64,000 nucleotides of DNA, taken from contig KE546982.1 of assembly GCA_000442125.1 (NCBI GenBank), positions 106,639-170,638 on the forward strand. Direction: 5' to 3'. The DNA is from Opeltia flavorubescens (taxonomy: Eukaryota; Ascomycota; Lecanoromycetes; Teloschistales; Teloschistaceae). Positions 14,820-26,502 of the stretch are shown one piece after another (the first letter of the stretch is position 1; the number at the start of each line of letters is the position of its first letter). Both the position numbers and the translations under genes were made by a program. The notes below the pieces were generated by a model. That model was not told the origin of the DNA and ran no database searches. It saw only the letters and a program-made list of their open reading frames with translations.

Positions 14820-15280
14820 AACTACTACTTTTAACGGAGTTTATTTATAATAATAATATATATAAAAAAACTAGAAAACTATTAAATAAATTGATTAAAA
14901 GGTATAATACTATTTGAAAAACAAAATCTAAAAATAGAATTTTTAAAAAAAAAGCGCTTTTATTATATAAAAGAATAAATTAGTTAAAGAATTTAAAAAA
15001 ATATTTAATAAAATTTTATAAAAAAACTTTTAAATAATAAATAAAATATTATAATATCTACTATAAAACTATAAATTTTTAAAAAAATAATTCAATATTA
15101 TTATAAAATATTAATATCTATATTATAAAGTTTTTAATAAAACTAAATTATAAATAATTAAAACTATTTAAAATTTTAAAATAAATTAATAAATAAATAA
15201 ATTTTATAAAATTAATTAAATAATAGAAAAAGCTTTTTTTTATAATTTATATTAGTTTATTTAAATTATAATATTCTTTA
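14820..15280 (+). pseudogene. Integrase C-terminal remnant of gypsy family 2
   Basis: From about 14830 the plus strand reads EFIYNNNIY, then after stops IKYYN near 15045, and at 15140-15181 KLNYK*LKLFKILK, where the asterisk is a RIP stop. Order and spacing match the end of a Ty3/gypsy integrase: end of the catalytic core, a KYYN segment, then the C-terminal module that contains the Gly-Pro-Tyr/Phe motif. The position expected to hold Gly-Pro reads Lys-Leu. It supports gypsy rather than copia, because integrase here lies downstream of reverse transcriptase. No intact frame remains. Confidence 0.65.
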
Positions 15281-15523
15281 TAAACTTTAACAAAAAAAAA
15301 TTAAATAAATAAATAAAAAAAATAATAATACTTTTAGTTAAATTATAAAATATTTAAATTTTTTGATTATATATAACGTCTATTTATTTATATATAGAAA
15401 ACTAACTTCTATAAATACTAATATAATTATTTACCGGCTAATAAAAAGTAGAAGTATATAATATAAATTTACTACCTATTAATAGGATTTAAAAAATTAA
15501 ATCTAGTTATAATAATATAATTA

Positions 15524-15734
15524 TAAAACTAGAAGTCTAGCGGGTATAAAAAATATAAAAAAAAGCAATATTTAATATAAATAGCGTTTATATTTAATAA
15601 AAATTTTCTAGATTTTAAACTACTAATTTTTTAATAATTAATTCTATAAATATTTAAATAAGCGTTTTTTATATTCTATTATACAATTTTGTTAATCTAA
15701 AATTTATTAACTATTTATCTAAAAACTTTATATA
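15524..15734 (+). repeat. 3-prime LTR of gypsy family 2
   Basis: Starts TAAAACTAGAAGTCTAGCGG and is the less mutated of the two LTRs. It shares ATTTAATATAAATAGCGTTT with the 5-prime copy and ends just before the TSD TAATA at 15735. Confidence 0.7.
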
Positions 15735-15984
15735 TAATAATATAAAAATATTTTTTTTTATAATAAAATATAGAATTTTAAATTTAATAAAAATATATCA
15801 ATTTAATTAATTTAAAAAGTTTTTAAATTAAATAACGCTTTATATTAATATTTACGCTTTTATTATAATAAAAAACAAATTTAAATTATAATTATTATAA
15901 TTAAATAAATATTAAATTAAATACTTTATAAATACTAATATAAATTTATTTAAAATAAACTAAAACTTTTAAAAATATATTAAA

Positions 15985-16179
15985 TATTACAACTATACTA
16001 TATAAATAAAAAGCTAATAAAATAAATAAAATTAAATAGCTATTATAATTTAAAAGAAACTTTTTTTGAAAATTAATTTAGCGCTTTTTAATACTTAAAT
16101 TTATTTAATTATAGATTTAATAAAAAAATAATTTTTTCTCTTTAATATAATACTATTACTTTCTATTTATAATATAATA
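15985..16179 (+). repeat. 5-prime LTR of chromovirus copy B
   Basis: Aligns with the 205-bp LTR of copy C with a few deletions: TATTAC, CTATA, AATAGCTATTATA, TTTAGCGCTTTTTA and TAATACTATTACTTTCT recur in order. It is followed by AATAGTAGTA, the start of the leader in copies A, C and D. Confidence 0.8.
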
Positions 16180-16371
16180 AATAGTAGTATTTAATAATTA
16201 TTTATAAAAAATATAATACTATTAATATTTATATATATATACTATCAATTATTATATAATATTAAAATTTTTTAATAAATTTAATATTTTTTTATTTATT
16301 AAACTCTCGCTTTTATATTAATATCCCGTTAATAAAATTAATTAAAATATATTCTAGTTTTTAGTTTTCTT

Positions 16372-16470
16372 TATTAAAATATAATAACTATTTATATTAT
16401 CTAAAAATAGTTCAACTATATATTTTTAATAAAAATAATAAAACTATATAAACTAATTAGTAATTTAATA
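16372..16470 (+). repeat. Left 99-bp terminal repeat of the miniature element
   Basis: Starts TATTAAAATATAATAA and ends TAGTAATTTAATA. It aligns gap-free to 24813-24911, with mostly A/T, C/T and A/G differences. Confidence 0.75.
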
Positions 16471-16654
16471 TTTCTATTTAATATATAAAAATTATATAGA
16501 GAAATAAATAAACGAGCTTCTATAATTTAAATAGTAGTTTAAATAGTTTAAAACTGAAATAGTAATTAAAAACGCCTAAATATCGTCTAGAAATACAACT
16601 ATATTATAGCTATTTACAAGTATTTTGATAATTTTTATAGTATTTATAGCTTCT

Positions 16655-16800
16655 ATAACTTTTAATATCTATAAATTTATCTAGTATATCTAAATCTATT
16701 TAATATCTATACGTTTATTTAGTATATATAAATTTATCCAGCTTCTACTAATATATAAATAAAGCTAGCGGAATATTTAAATAAAGCTAGCGGAGCTTCT
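16655..16800. repeat. Short direct repeats inside the miniature element
   Basis: TAATATCTATA is followed by TTTAT.TAGTATAT twice, at about 37-bp spacing (16660-16735). Shortly after, AAATAAAGCTAGCGGA occurs twice 24 bp apart (about 16755-16795). They may be remnants of a repetitive leader; no function can be assigned. Confidence 0.55.
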
Positions 16801-17431
16801 ATAATAGTTTAAATAATAAAAATCTAGGCTTTTAAAAAATTTAAAAACGAGGAATTTAAAAATAAAAATAATAAAAAACTTTTAAAGATTTAAATATTAT
16901 AATTAAATAAATTCAAACTATTAAATAATTCTAATAACAATTTAAATATATTAAAGTCTAAAATAAAACCTTTTTTTTAATATAAAATAATAATCTAAAT
17001 CTTCTAAATCGTCGATTTTAATTATATTAAATATTTTATTAAATACTAATATTATTATAAAAAATTACATTAAACTTTTAAATAAAATTTTGAAAATTAT
17101 TTTTTAAACTATTTAATTTTAAAATTTATAGCCTTTTATATACCATTAAATTAATTTTAATTACTAGACTCTTTTTATTAAATAAGCTTAGAAGCTCTAA
17201 ATTAATTTTAGAATAATAAAATTATACTTAAATAAACTTTAAATAAATAGATTTAAATAGATTTTAAAAATATAAAAAACATTTTAACTAGTATAGCTCT
17301 AATAGTTAAATTTTTTAGATTTACTATATTTTATAAGCACTCGTTATTATTATAATCTTTCCGTTTTTTCTTTTAAAATATAAAAAGTCGATTATTTAGC
17401 GATATAGTATATTATATATTTACTATTATTA

Positions 17432-17636
17432 TATTGCGGCCATATAGTATAGGCAGAAGGCTGATAGGGTAGATAGAGCTGAGTGGCCACTATAGCCCGA
17501 AGGAGGCCTTCTGAGTATATTTATCTAGTTAAATTTAGCGCCTTTCAGCGCCTATATTTATTTAATTATAGATTTTATAAATAGATAATTCTTTACCTTT
17601 AATATAATACTATTACTTTTTATCTACTATATAATA
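17432..17636 (+). repeat. 5-prime LTR of chromovirus copy C
   Basis: The first 85 bases (through GGAGGCCTTCTGAG) keep near-normal composition including CTGATAG and GAGTGGCCA, while the rest is RIP-mutated. Equal in length to the 3-prime LTR. Confidence 0.9.
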
Positions 17637-20600
17637 AATAGTAGTAATTAATAGTTACCCGTATAAAATACGGTATTATTAACTTCCGTATATATATACT
17701 ATTAATTATTATATAGTACTAAATTCTTTAAATAGGCTTAGTATTCCTTCGCCTATTAGATTATTACTTACGTACTAATACTCGGTTAATAAAATTAATT
17801 AAAATATATCCTAGCTTTTAGTCCTCTTAATAAAGTTCTAGATATTTTTTATAATAATTCGAAGGATTTAACCAATTTTGTTATTATACTAGCTCTTATT
17901 ATAGCTATCTTCTATATTAAAAAGTTCTAAAAATATATTAAACGGTTTTTAAAATAGAATCGGGCTTTTATAATAATCCTTAAAATTTATACCGATTATA
18001 TCTATAAAAAAAATCTAGGCCTATACTATTCTTTAATATAGGAATCTTCTAGTAACCGGGTAACTTAAACTAATATAATAAAAGCTAGTATAGCTTTTAT
18101 TACTATTTATTTTACGGATTAGAGTAAATACTTATAGATTTTTACTAAAATAATAAGCGATTTTTATAATAACGCTATTATAGTTTTTAAAGATAAAAGC
18201 TTTTAAATTTATACTTAAAAGCTAGCTATAAATTTTATCTAAAATAGTTTAAGCCTTTATTTTTACCTTTTAGATTTATTAAAAGACTTATAACGAATTA
18301 ATAAATTTATAAATATTACTGAATTTATTAATATATTTAGATAGCGAAACTATATTTCTAGTATTAAATCTAGCCTACCTTATTTAATAAAATCGGAAAA
18401 AAGTACTATACCGCTACTAAATATAGTAGGAATTCTACTATAATAATAGTAGGGTAGATCTATAAATAATAGTAATCCGCTATAGTAGTAATAAATTTTT
18501 TTAAATAGGCAACTATTTATAAACGCCCGTCTAGTTTAACTGCTAGGATTTTTTATATAGAACTTCTAGAATTAAATTATTATTATACTGGTAAATTTAA
18601 TAGCTATACTAGCGATTACTAAATTGTAATAGAGGGTTTATAATATTAGTCTATTCTAATTAAATAGCGATAAACCGTTTATAAAGTTTATAGAATTATA
18701 TAATATTTATTATAATATATACGCTTTTATATAACGTGTAAAAATTAAATATAAAACGATAAATATATTATTAATATATTATAACCTGGATTTTTATTTA
18801 TAGAATAAAGTAGTTATATAATTTACTATTATAATTAATAAGCTTATTTATAAGTTACTACGATTAGATAATAGTATTAAATTATAATATATATTTTTTA
18901 AAGATTATTTCGGCGAGCGACCGTCTACTACTCTAGTATAGCTAGAGTAGATATATTATATTATTAACGATATATAGGTTTAAAAAAACTTTTTAGAATA
19001 CTTTAATAATATTATTATTAAAGTAAAAAATATAAAAATAGTACCTATTAAAAGTACTTAAGTAATAATTAATATTAAATATTTTAATATTCGGTTATAA
19101 ATATTAATTTTAAATAAAACTATAATAACTACTATTAAAACCTTCTATAAATTTTTTTAAAATAAAAAGAATAATTAATTTAATATCTATAATAGTAATA
19201 AAAACTATAAGGCGTTAAAACTAAACTTTTTATAAAAAAATAAAGGTAAATAATATAAAGGAGTAGTAGTATACTAGTTATTATAAAATAATCTTTTTTA
19301 TATATTTAAATATTTATTTACGTACCCGAACTATATATAAAAAAACTAGCCGAATATATTTCCTATTATATACTAATACTAAAATCTTTCTATAGCTTTA
19401 TAAGCTTTATTAATTAAGAGCGAGCTTAGTATATAAAATAATTAGCGTACTATTTAAGATAATTATTAATAATTCCCGTTTAAGATTAATACTCCGCCGT
19501 AATAGAATTAAACTAGAAATTAATAAAGTTATAGTTATTAATAGCGTAATAATAACTAGAATCTATATAGAAGCTATTAGTTAAATAATTAGTAAGTTTA
19601 TTTTTAATAGGAAGCTTCTATTAAGTAGGTTTTAGGCGATAGAATAGAATAGTATTAAAATTATAAGAACGGCTTTTATTAATTAACGGACTTTACTGGA
19701 GCTAAATATATAATAGACGAGAAGTTTAATAAAGCTCTATATACTACTATTAAAGATCCTAACTAGTATAATAATATAGTAGAATTTTACTTTACTATAG
19801 TAAAGCGTATAATACCTGAACCTAAACTAGTAAAAATATATTAATATAATAAATATAACGAGATTTTTAAGTTAAATAATACTTTATATTATTATCTATA
19901 CGCTAGTTATAGTAAAAAACTACTCCTAGTTATAGCTACTATAATTAAACTAACTATTAAGTTAAATATTCTAGTGGTACTAGTATAAATTTATTTAGAA
20001 CTAGCTAAATTATTTAAAAATACGCTAGAAAATATTAAGCTAGAGGTTATTAAATAGCTGCTATTATAGGTACTCTAATTAATTTATTTAACTATAAAGG
20101 ATATATTAATAGTAGGCTTTATTTTCCGAGGATACCGTTATATAACCGTAGATATTCGCTTATAATTTAATATAAAAAATTATAGCTTTTACTAGAATAT
20201 AGATTATATAATAAGTTTAATTAACCGAAAATTTCTATTAAAATAGCTACTATAAGTTATAATTTAAAAGATACTAGCTTTTATAAATATTAAAGGTATT
20301 AGCGAGAGGCGATATAATACTACTAAGTTTATTATTATCGAAATTTTCGTACTTAATAAAAAAGCTATAGAGTTTATTATTATTACGCGCGAGCTTTATC
20401 TAATAGACGATTAAAGCGCTAATATATTTATTAATATTAATATTATAAAGTTTAAAGATATTAATATATATTTATTTATAAATATAATAACTATTAGCTC
20501 CTATAATAATATAATAATACTAATCGCTATTAGTACTAAAGATATTAGAATAAACGCTATCGTCTATAATATTTAACGTATTATAGTACCGTTATATATT

Positions 20601-20900
20601 AATAAGGTTATTAAAATTACTAACCTACGCTAAAGCCCTTTAAATCTTTTATAAAATCGTAACCTTATTTATAAGCTAAAAACCCTAGATACTTTTACTA
20701 GCTATATATATATTGTAGATTATATATTTAAATAAATCTATATTTAAAATAATATACTATTTTTTATTTAATTAGCTACGAAAATTTAGCTAGGTACTAT
20801 TTAAAAATATAAAGCTAATAAATACTATTAAATCAACTTAAAAAATTATAAACTAGCTATTAAAATATTAAAGCGAAAGTCTAGATAGTTTTTAAAGAAT
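17637..20900 (+). pseudogene. Leader and presumed gag/protease region of copy C, not readable
   Basis: This 3.2-kb region lies between the 5-prime LTR and the pol domains, where gag and protease are found in Ty3/gypsy elements. It aligns with the same region of copies A, B and D, so it is an integral part of the element. No frame stays open for long and I could not find a clean CCHC knuckle or protease DTG motif, so the gag assignment is by position only. A short hairpin-like pair, CCGTATAAAATACGG, occurs at about 17659 in the leader. Confidence 0.5.
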
Positions 20901-21349
20901 TTTAAGCGCTATATAGTAATCGCTATAATAGCTATTATAGCTTGAAATACCGCTATTATACTATCTATTAATTCTAATTATTAAATAGAAGTAGTATATT
21001 TTATAAAAATAATAATTTTTAGAATATAGGTTAAATAAACTGCCCTAGCTACTTTAATTAAACGCTACCCGCGTTTATAGTAAAATATCGGTAATATAAT
21101 TAATATACCGGAGTTAAAATATATAGATATTCTATTAGTAAAAAACTAGGAGTAAATCTATAAGCCCGAGTAAGCTTGTATATACCTTATTAGTATTTAT
21201 AATAAAAAGATTATTAATAAGGCCTTTAATAAGCTCTACGAGTAAAATCGGATAAAATAAACTATTATAGCTACCCTATTTTCGTTTTTTTATTTTATAG
21301 TTTAGAAAAATACTAATTAAAGTTTTAAAGACCGAATTATTATTAATAT

Positions 21350-21870
21350 TCAGGTATTTAATAAGATTATAATATTAAATACCTACCTAATTCTATTATA
21401 AACGGAAATTCTAGCGTAAATTTATAGCGCTAAAGTCTTTTCTATAATTAATTTTATAAGCTTCTTCTACTAATAATAGATTAATTAATAGTACCGCTAC
21501 CGCTTAATAATAGTCTCGTATTAAAGGTAAAAAACATTTAAAGTACTAGTAATAGATTACCGGAACTTACCAGCTTATATATAATAAATAATAGATAAAA
21601 TTCTACGCCCGTTTCGCTCTTTTTATAGAGCTTATATTAACGATATTATAGTATTTTCCTCTTTAATAGAAGAATACGCGGAGTATTTTAACTAGATTTT
21701 CGATATATTTAATATTATAAATCTGTATTTATTATTTATAAAATCGTTTATTAACTATACATCTATATATCTATTAGACTAGAAGGTTAATACTTTTAGA
21801 CTTACTATTATAAAAAATAAGCTAGAAATAATTTTAAAGCTCTTGTTTTTATATATATTCTAATAACTTA
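21350..21870 (+). pseudogene. Reverse transcriptase remnant of copy C
   Basis: The clearest coding fossil in the window. At 21606-21659 the plus strand reads RPFRSFYR followed by AYINDIIVFS, the catalytic YxDD strand of a gypsy reverse transcriptase with the first Asp codon now AAC (Asn). Upstream, ISFFY at about 21460, then after RIP stops RYRLIIVSY and DYRNLPAYIQ, follow the order of the preceding palm strands. Downstream IDKILRPF-like and KSFINY-like fragments fit the thumb. In-frame stops sit at codons that would have been CAG, CAA or TGG. The corresponding motif in copy B is at 29606 and in copy D at 45727. Confidence 0.85.
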
Positions 21871-22809
21871 AAAAATATTTTAGCTTAATAAGCTATTTTT
21901 AATAGTATATTAGTAATTATATAGCTATTATTAAGCTATTCTAGAAGCGTAAAACTTATATAAACCGCGATATTACTATTAAAGATAACGCTTATAAAAA
22001 AGCTGCTACCCGGAGTCTACTAATAATACCTATATTTAAAAAGTTTAATATATTCTATTATTTATAAAAGTTTTTTTTATTACTATTAATTCTAGTCTAC
22101 TTTAATAAAAGCTTAGTATTATATATAAACCTAGATATTAATAAAAAATTCGGTTTTATAACTTATATTTATTATAATTTAGACGAAGCTATTTATAAAA
22201 TAGGTAAAGAATTTAAGTAGAAATCTAAGCAATCGATTCTATTCCTTAACTGCTTACTATTAGACGCTGAAATACGCTATTAGCCTATAGAATTAGAGGT
22301 TATAGATATTATCTAGATAGTTAAAAAAATTTATTATATAATTAAAATAGTTAAATATATTACTATTATTTATATAAACTACTCTATTATAGTTAGTATT
22401 TTACATTAAATCAGCTTAAATATAATATTTATAGAAAAATTTAACTTTTATTTAATATAAATTTCTAAATATTTTTAATACTTTAAACTTAATATCCGCT
22501 ATAAATCTAGAGTTATAAATATTATTTTAGATATACTATTAAAGCTCGCTAGCTATAAATACCGTTTAAAAACGGATAAATTACTAGATATAAATACTTA
22601 TATAATACGTTATTTCCTAGTAAATCTAGTAAAAATATTAGTTAAATTCCGCTAACGATTAATTAATAGATACGCTAAAAAAAGCCGCTAGATTAAAGTT
22701 AAAAAATTTATTAAAGCTAATATAAAACTAGATAATAATATTACTAAATTATTATATTATATTATTAACGGGCTATTTTACTTTAATAATAATAAACGAG
22801 GTTTATATT

Positions 22810-23620
22810 TAATAATACCTATAAATATAGAAAAGAAAGTATTCCAGCTAGTATATAATAAAATAGGCTATCTCGGCTATATATATACGCACGAACGCCT
22901 AATAAAAGGCCTTTATATATATAATATATTAATAAAGTTATATAAGTTTATCCGCTATTACCCGTAGTACTAAATTAATTAAATACCTCGCTACTACCTA
23001 TATAGAGCTTTATAGCTAGTATTTAATCTAGTAAAACTATTCTATACGCTTATTATCGATTTTATTTTTATCCTACTAAAATTATATAAGGGGTACGATT
23101 ATTATATATTAATAATAAATAAATTTATTAAAATAATTATCTATATATTTAGAAAGATTATTTAAAGCGGTAAATAATAGGCTAAATAGCTATTAAATAG
23201 ACTAGTAAAACTAAATTAAAGCGTATTATAAATAGTAATTTTAAATTATAATAAAAAGTTTTTTAGTTAATTATAATATTAAATATTTAAAATATTAAAA
23301 GTAGATTTATAATATTTTATTATCTAGTATCCATAAATTAATAATATATTAAAGCGATTTAATTAAATTACTAAAATTATTATACGCTATTATATCGCTA
23401 TATTAAACGATTTTAGACTATAGCCTACTATTTTTTTATAAATATTAATAACTTTTAATAACTCTATAAACTATAGCTTTACGCTTAAAGTATCTAATTA
23501 AATATTATTTAAATTTAAAACTCGCGAAATACTAGACCTTTTATACCTACTAGACTCTAAGTAAATTATTTAGCTAAAAGATATAATAGGCCTTAAAGCT
23601 CCCGCCGACGCTTTTATTAA
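22810..23620 (+). pseudogene. Integrase remnant of copy C
   Basis: From 22839 the plus strand reads VFQLVYNKIGYLGYIYTHE and continues to FIRYYP*Y near 22950-22972. This is the HHCC zinc-binding domain with the first two His and both Cys positions mutated to Tyr and one Gln to stop. Shortly after comes LVKLFYTLIIDFIF, the start of the catalytic core; the codon at 23058-23060 is still GAT (Asp), the first residue of the DDE triad. The rest of the core can be followed to about 23,600 but is broken by stops. The role was strand transfer of element cDNA into chromatin. Confidence 0.8.
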
Positions 23621-24114
23621 AAAACCAGCTATCGTTCCCGCTATAATATAGATAGTTCGTTACTATAATCTAACTACTTTAAAAATTAGAGAGCCTATAA
23701 ATATACCTATAATATAGAATACTATAATACTAGTAATTATAGAAGAATATCGGCCTATATATATTAATATTAAAAATACTATTATTTTTATTATAATAAA
23801 AATAAAAGAATATTATAATATATATTACTAACTAGTTTACTTTAAAATTAGCGATTTTATAAAAATATATTTATATTAAAGCTATAATATATTAAAATTT
23901 ACTTTTAAAAAGATTAAATAATAATTAATAAACTTTTTTAAAATTATTAAATATATTAAACTATTAGCCTATTATTTAAAACTACTACCTATTATAAAAA
24001 TTTATAATATAATATTAATAGTATATCTAAAGCTTATTATTAACCCTAGTAATAATCCCTATTAGTATTACCGTATACTTATACCTCTAATCGTTATTAA
24101 TAATAATAAAGAGT

Positions 24115-24295
24115 TTAAAATCGAACGAATCCTTTATAAGCGCCGTATTTATAAAAATAGAGGTTTTTCTATTTAATACCTTATTTATTAGGTTAATTAA
24201 AGGTTTAAAAACGATTAATAGATACCCGAATACTACTTAAATAATACTAAAGTACTAATAGAAGAGTATAAGCGTTATTTTAGCCCGGAATTAGC
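24115..24295 (+). pseudogene. Chromodomain remnant of copy C
   Basis: After the integrase the plus strand reads ERILYKRRIYKN, then GFSI*YLIY*VN, and from 24222 IPEYYLNNTKVLIEEYKRYF split by no stop in its last part. The pattern of a basic start, aromatic strand, then an acidic C-terminal helix beginning near Pro-Glu-Tyr is that of the chromodomain appended to chromovirus integrases, which directs integration to modified histones. Trp codons at the aromatic cage have become stops. This places copies A-D in the chromovirus branch of Ty3/gypsy. Confidence 0.75.
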
Positions 24296-24424
24296 TCTAA
24301 ATTATAATAAGGCCGCTAACAATACTAATACTAAAGTTAAGTAGTAGGAATACNTTAAGGAGCCGCTTATCAGCGAGGAAGAACCTACTATTAGAGGCTA
24401 ATAGCTTTATTCGTTGCCGGTATC

Positions 24425-24629
24425 TATTACGGCTATATAGTATAGGTAGAAGGCTGATAGGGCAGGTAGGGCTAAATAGCTACTATAGCCCGAAGGAGGC
24501 CTTCTAAGTATATTTACCTAGTTAGGTTTAGTGCCTCTTGGTACCTATATTCATTTAGTCGCAGATTCTATAGGTAGATAGTTTCTTACCTTTAATACAA
24601 TACTATCACCCTATACTTACTATATAATA
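24425..24629 (+). repeat. 3-prime LTR of chromovirus copy C
   Basis: 205 bp; keeps TGATAGGGCAGG, ATTCATTTAGTCGCAG and AATACAATACTATCACC, so it is less mutated than the 5-prime LTR over its second half. Followed by TSD TATTA. Confidence 0.9.
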
Positions 24630-24812
24630 TATTATAAATTTATTAATATATTTTAAAAGCGAATGGATTTTATATATATAATAGTATTAAATAGGTTTCT
24701 AGCTAGCTACTACTATACTAGAAATACTATATAACTAGGCTATAGGCGTAGTAGTAAGTAGTTCTTATTTAAAAAATATAAAATACTAGCTCTACTAGCC
24801 GGATTTATAATT

Positions 24813-24911
24813 TATTAAAATATAATAATTATTTAAATTACTTAAAAAAGCTTCAGCTATTTATTTTAATTTAGAATAGTATAATTATATAAATTAACTA
24901 GTAATTTAATA
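24813..24911 (+). repeat. Right 99-bp terminal repeat of the miniature element
   Basis: Starts TATTAAAATATAATAA and ends CTAGTAATTTAATA. Gap-free partner of 16372-16470. Confidence 0.75.
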
Positions 24912-26502
24912 TTTTAAATCAAGTTTTAATTACTTTTTATAATAATTTAAAAAATTATACTAGTTTTATTATTATATTAGTTTTTATTATAATTATTTTT
25001 TAAATTAAAATCTTTTAAAAAAATTTTAAAAAAATTTTAAAATAGAATTAAATAATTATAATAATTTTTAAAACTTATATTAATTATATTTATAAAAAAA
25101 GTCTAAATCTATACTATTTTTAAATATAGGATTTTTTAAATAACTAAAGAATTAAAACTAGTATAGCTTTTATTACTCTTTATTTTATAGTTTAAAATAA
25201 AAATTTCTTTATTTTTATTAAAATAATAAACGATTTTTATAATAATATTTCTATAATTTTTAAAAATAAAAGCTTTTAAATTTATATTTATAAAAAATAA
25301 TAAATTTTATTTAAAATAGTTTAAATTTATACTATTATTTTTGAATTTTATTAAAAAACTTATAATAATTTAATAAATTTAGAAATATTATAAAATTTTT
25401 TAAAAATACTTTAATAAGAAAATAATATTTCTTTTAATATTAAATCTATTTTATTTTATTTAGTAAAATTAAAAAAAAATATTATATTATTATTAAAAGT
25501 ATTAAAACTTTTATAATAATAATAATAATATAATAAATTTAAAAATAATTATAATCTATTATAATAATAATAAACTTTTTTAAATAGATAATTATTTCTA
25601 AATACCCGTCTAAATAAATTATTAAAATTTTATATATAGAATTTGAAAAAATTAACTAGTTATAATATTAGTATATCTAGTAATTATAATAATTATTATA
25701 AAATTATAATAAAAAATATAGAATAATAATTTACTTTAATTAAATAGTAATAAATAGTTTATAAAATTAATGAAACTATATTTAATTAATTATAATATAT
25801 ATATTTTTATATAATATAAAAAAATTAAATATAAAATAATAAATATTTTTATAATATATTAATATTCGGATTTTTATTTATAAAGCGAAGTAATTATATA
25901 GTATATTGTTATTATCAGTAAATTTACCCGTAAATTTATATAATTAAACGAAAATATTAAATTATAGTATATATTTCTTAAAAACTATTTTAATAAACTA
26001 CCGTCTATTATACTAGTATAATAAAAAGAAATATACTATACCCCTAATAATATTTAAGGTTTAAAAAAACCATTTGAAATAATTGAATACTATTATTATT
26101 AAAATAAAAAATATAGAAATAATATTTACTAAAAATAATTAAATAATAATTAGTATTAATTATTTCAATCCCTAATTAAAAATATTAATTCTAGATAAAA
26201 GTATAATAACTATTTTTAAAATCTTTTTTAAATATTATAAAAAAAAATTAGTTTAATATTTATAACGGTAATAAAAACTATAAAATACTAAATTTCAATT
26301 TTAAATAAAAAAATAAAAATAAATAATATAAAAGAAAAAAAATATACTAGCTAATATAAAATAACCTCTTTTCTATATTTAAATATTTATTTTTATATTA
26401 AAACTAATATATAAAAAAATCAATTAAATATATTTCCTTCTATATACTAATACCAGAATCTTTCTCTAATTTTATAAGCTCCGCTAATTAAAAATAAACC
26501 TA

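Larger units (their letters stand above)
10286..15734 (+). mobile_element. Second Ty3/gypsy retrotransposon family, RIP-mutated, TSD TAATA
   Basis: A 5.45-kb element inserted into chromovirus copy A. Terminal repeats of about 211-218 bp are visible at both ends: both begin TAAAAC and share the block ATTTAATATAAATAGCGTTT and a block around TATATTCTATTATA. The host sequence breaks at 10285 and resumes at 15735; TAATA is present at 10281-10285 and 15735-15739, a 5-bp duplication normal for gypsy integrase. The interior keeps reverse transcriptase and integrase remnants in plus orientation, listed separately. Sequence differs from the chromovirus, so this is a distinct family. An N lies at 14277. 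Confidence 0.8.
17432..24629 (+). mobile_element. Chromovirus copy C, full-length Ty3/gypsy element, TSD TATTA, least RIP-mutated
   Basis: 7,198 bp with two 205-bp LTRs (17432-17636 and 24425-24629) that start TATT.CGGC and end TATATAATA (TG and CA ends turned to TA). TATTA flanks it exactly at 17427-17431 and 24630-24634. The order inside is leader, a gag/protease-sized region, reverse transcriptase, RNase H-sized gap, integrase with zinc finger, and a C-terminal chromodomain, all on the plus strand. It keeps more G and C than copies A, B and D, fitting its innermost position. It is inactive: every domain is cut by stops. An N lies at 24354. Confidence 0.9.
16372..24911 (+). mobile_element. 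Miniature retroelement with 99-bp terminal direct repeats (TRIM-like), split by copy C
   Basis: When copy C and one copy of its TSD are removed, a segment of about 1.34 kb remains (16372-17431 plus 24635-24911) sitting in the leader of copy B. It begins and ends with 99-bp direct repeats that align without gaps. The interior of about 1.14 kb shows no reverse transcriptase, integrase or other motif. Size, direct terminal repeats and lack of coding capacity match terminal-repeat retrotransposons in miniature. Flanking pentamers TTCTT (16367-16371) and TTTTA (24912-24916) are a poor TSD match. A remnant shortened by internal deletion is the alternative. Confidence 0.65.

Noticed and set aside
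19860-19930. Possible gag CCHC knuckle in copy C
   Set aside because: Tyr residues at suspected Cys and His sites do not fit the C-x2-C-x4-H-x4-C spacing.
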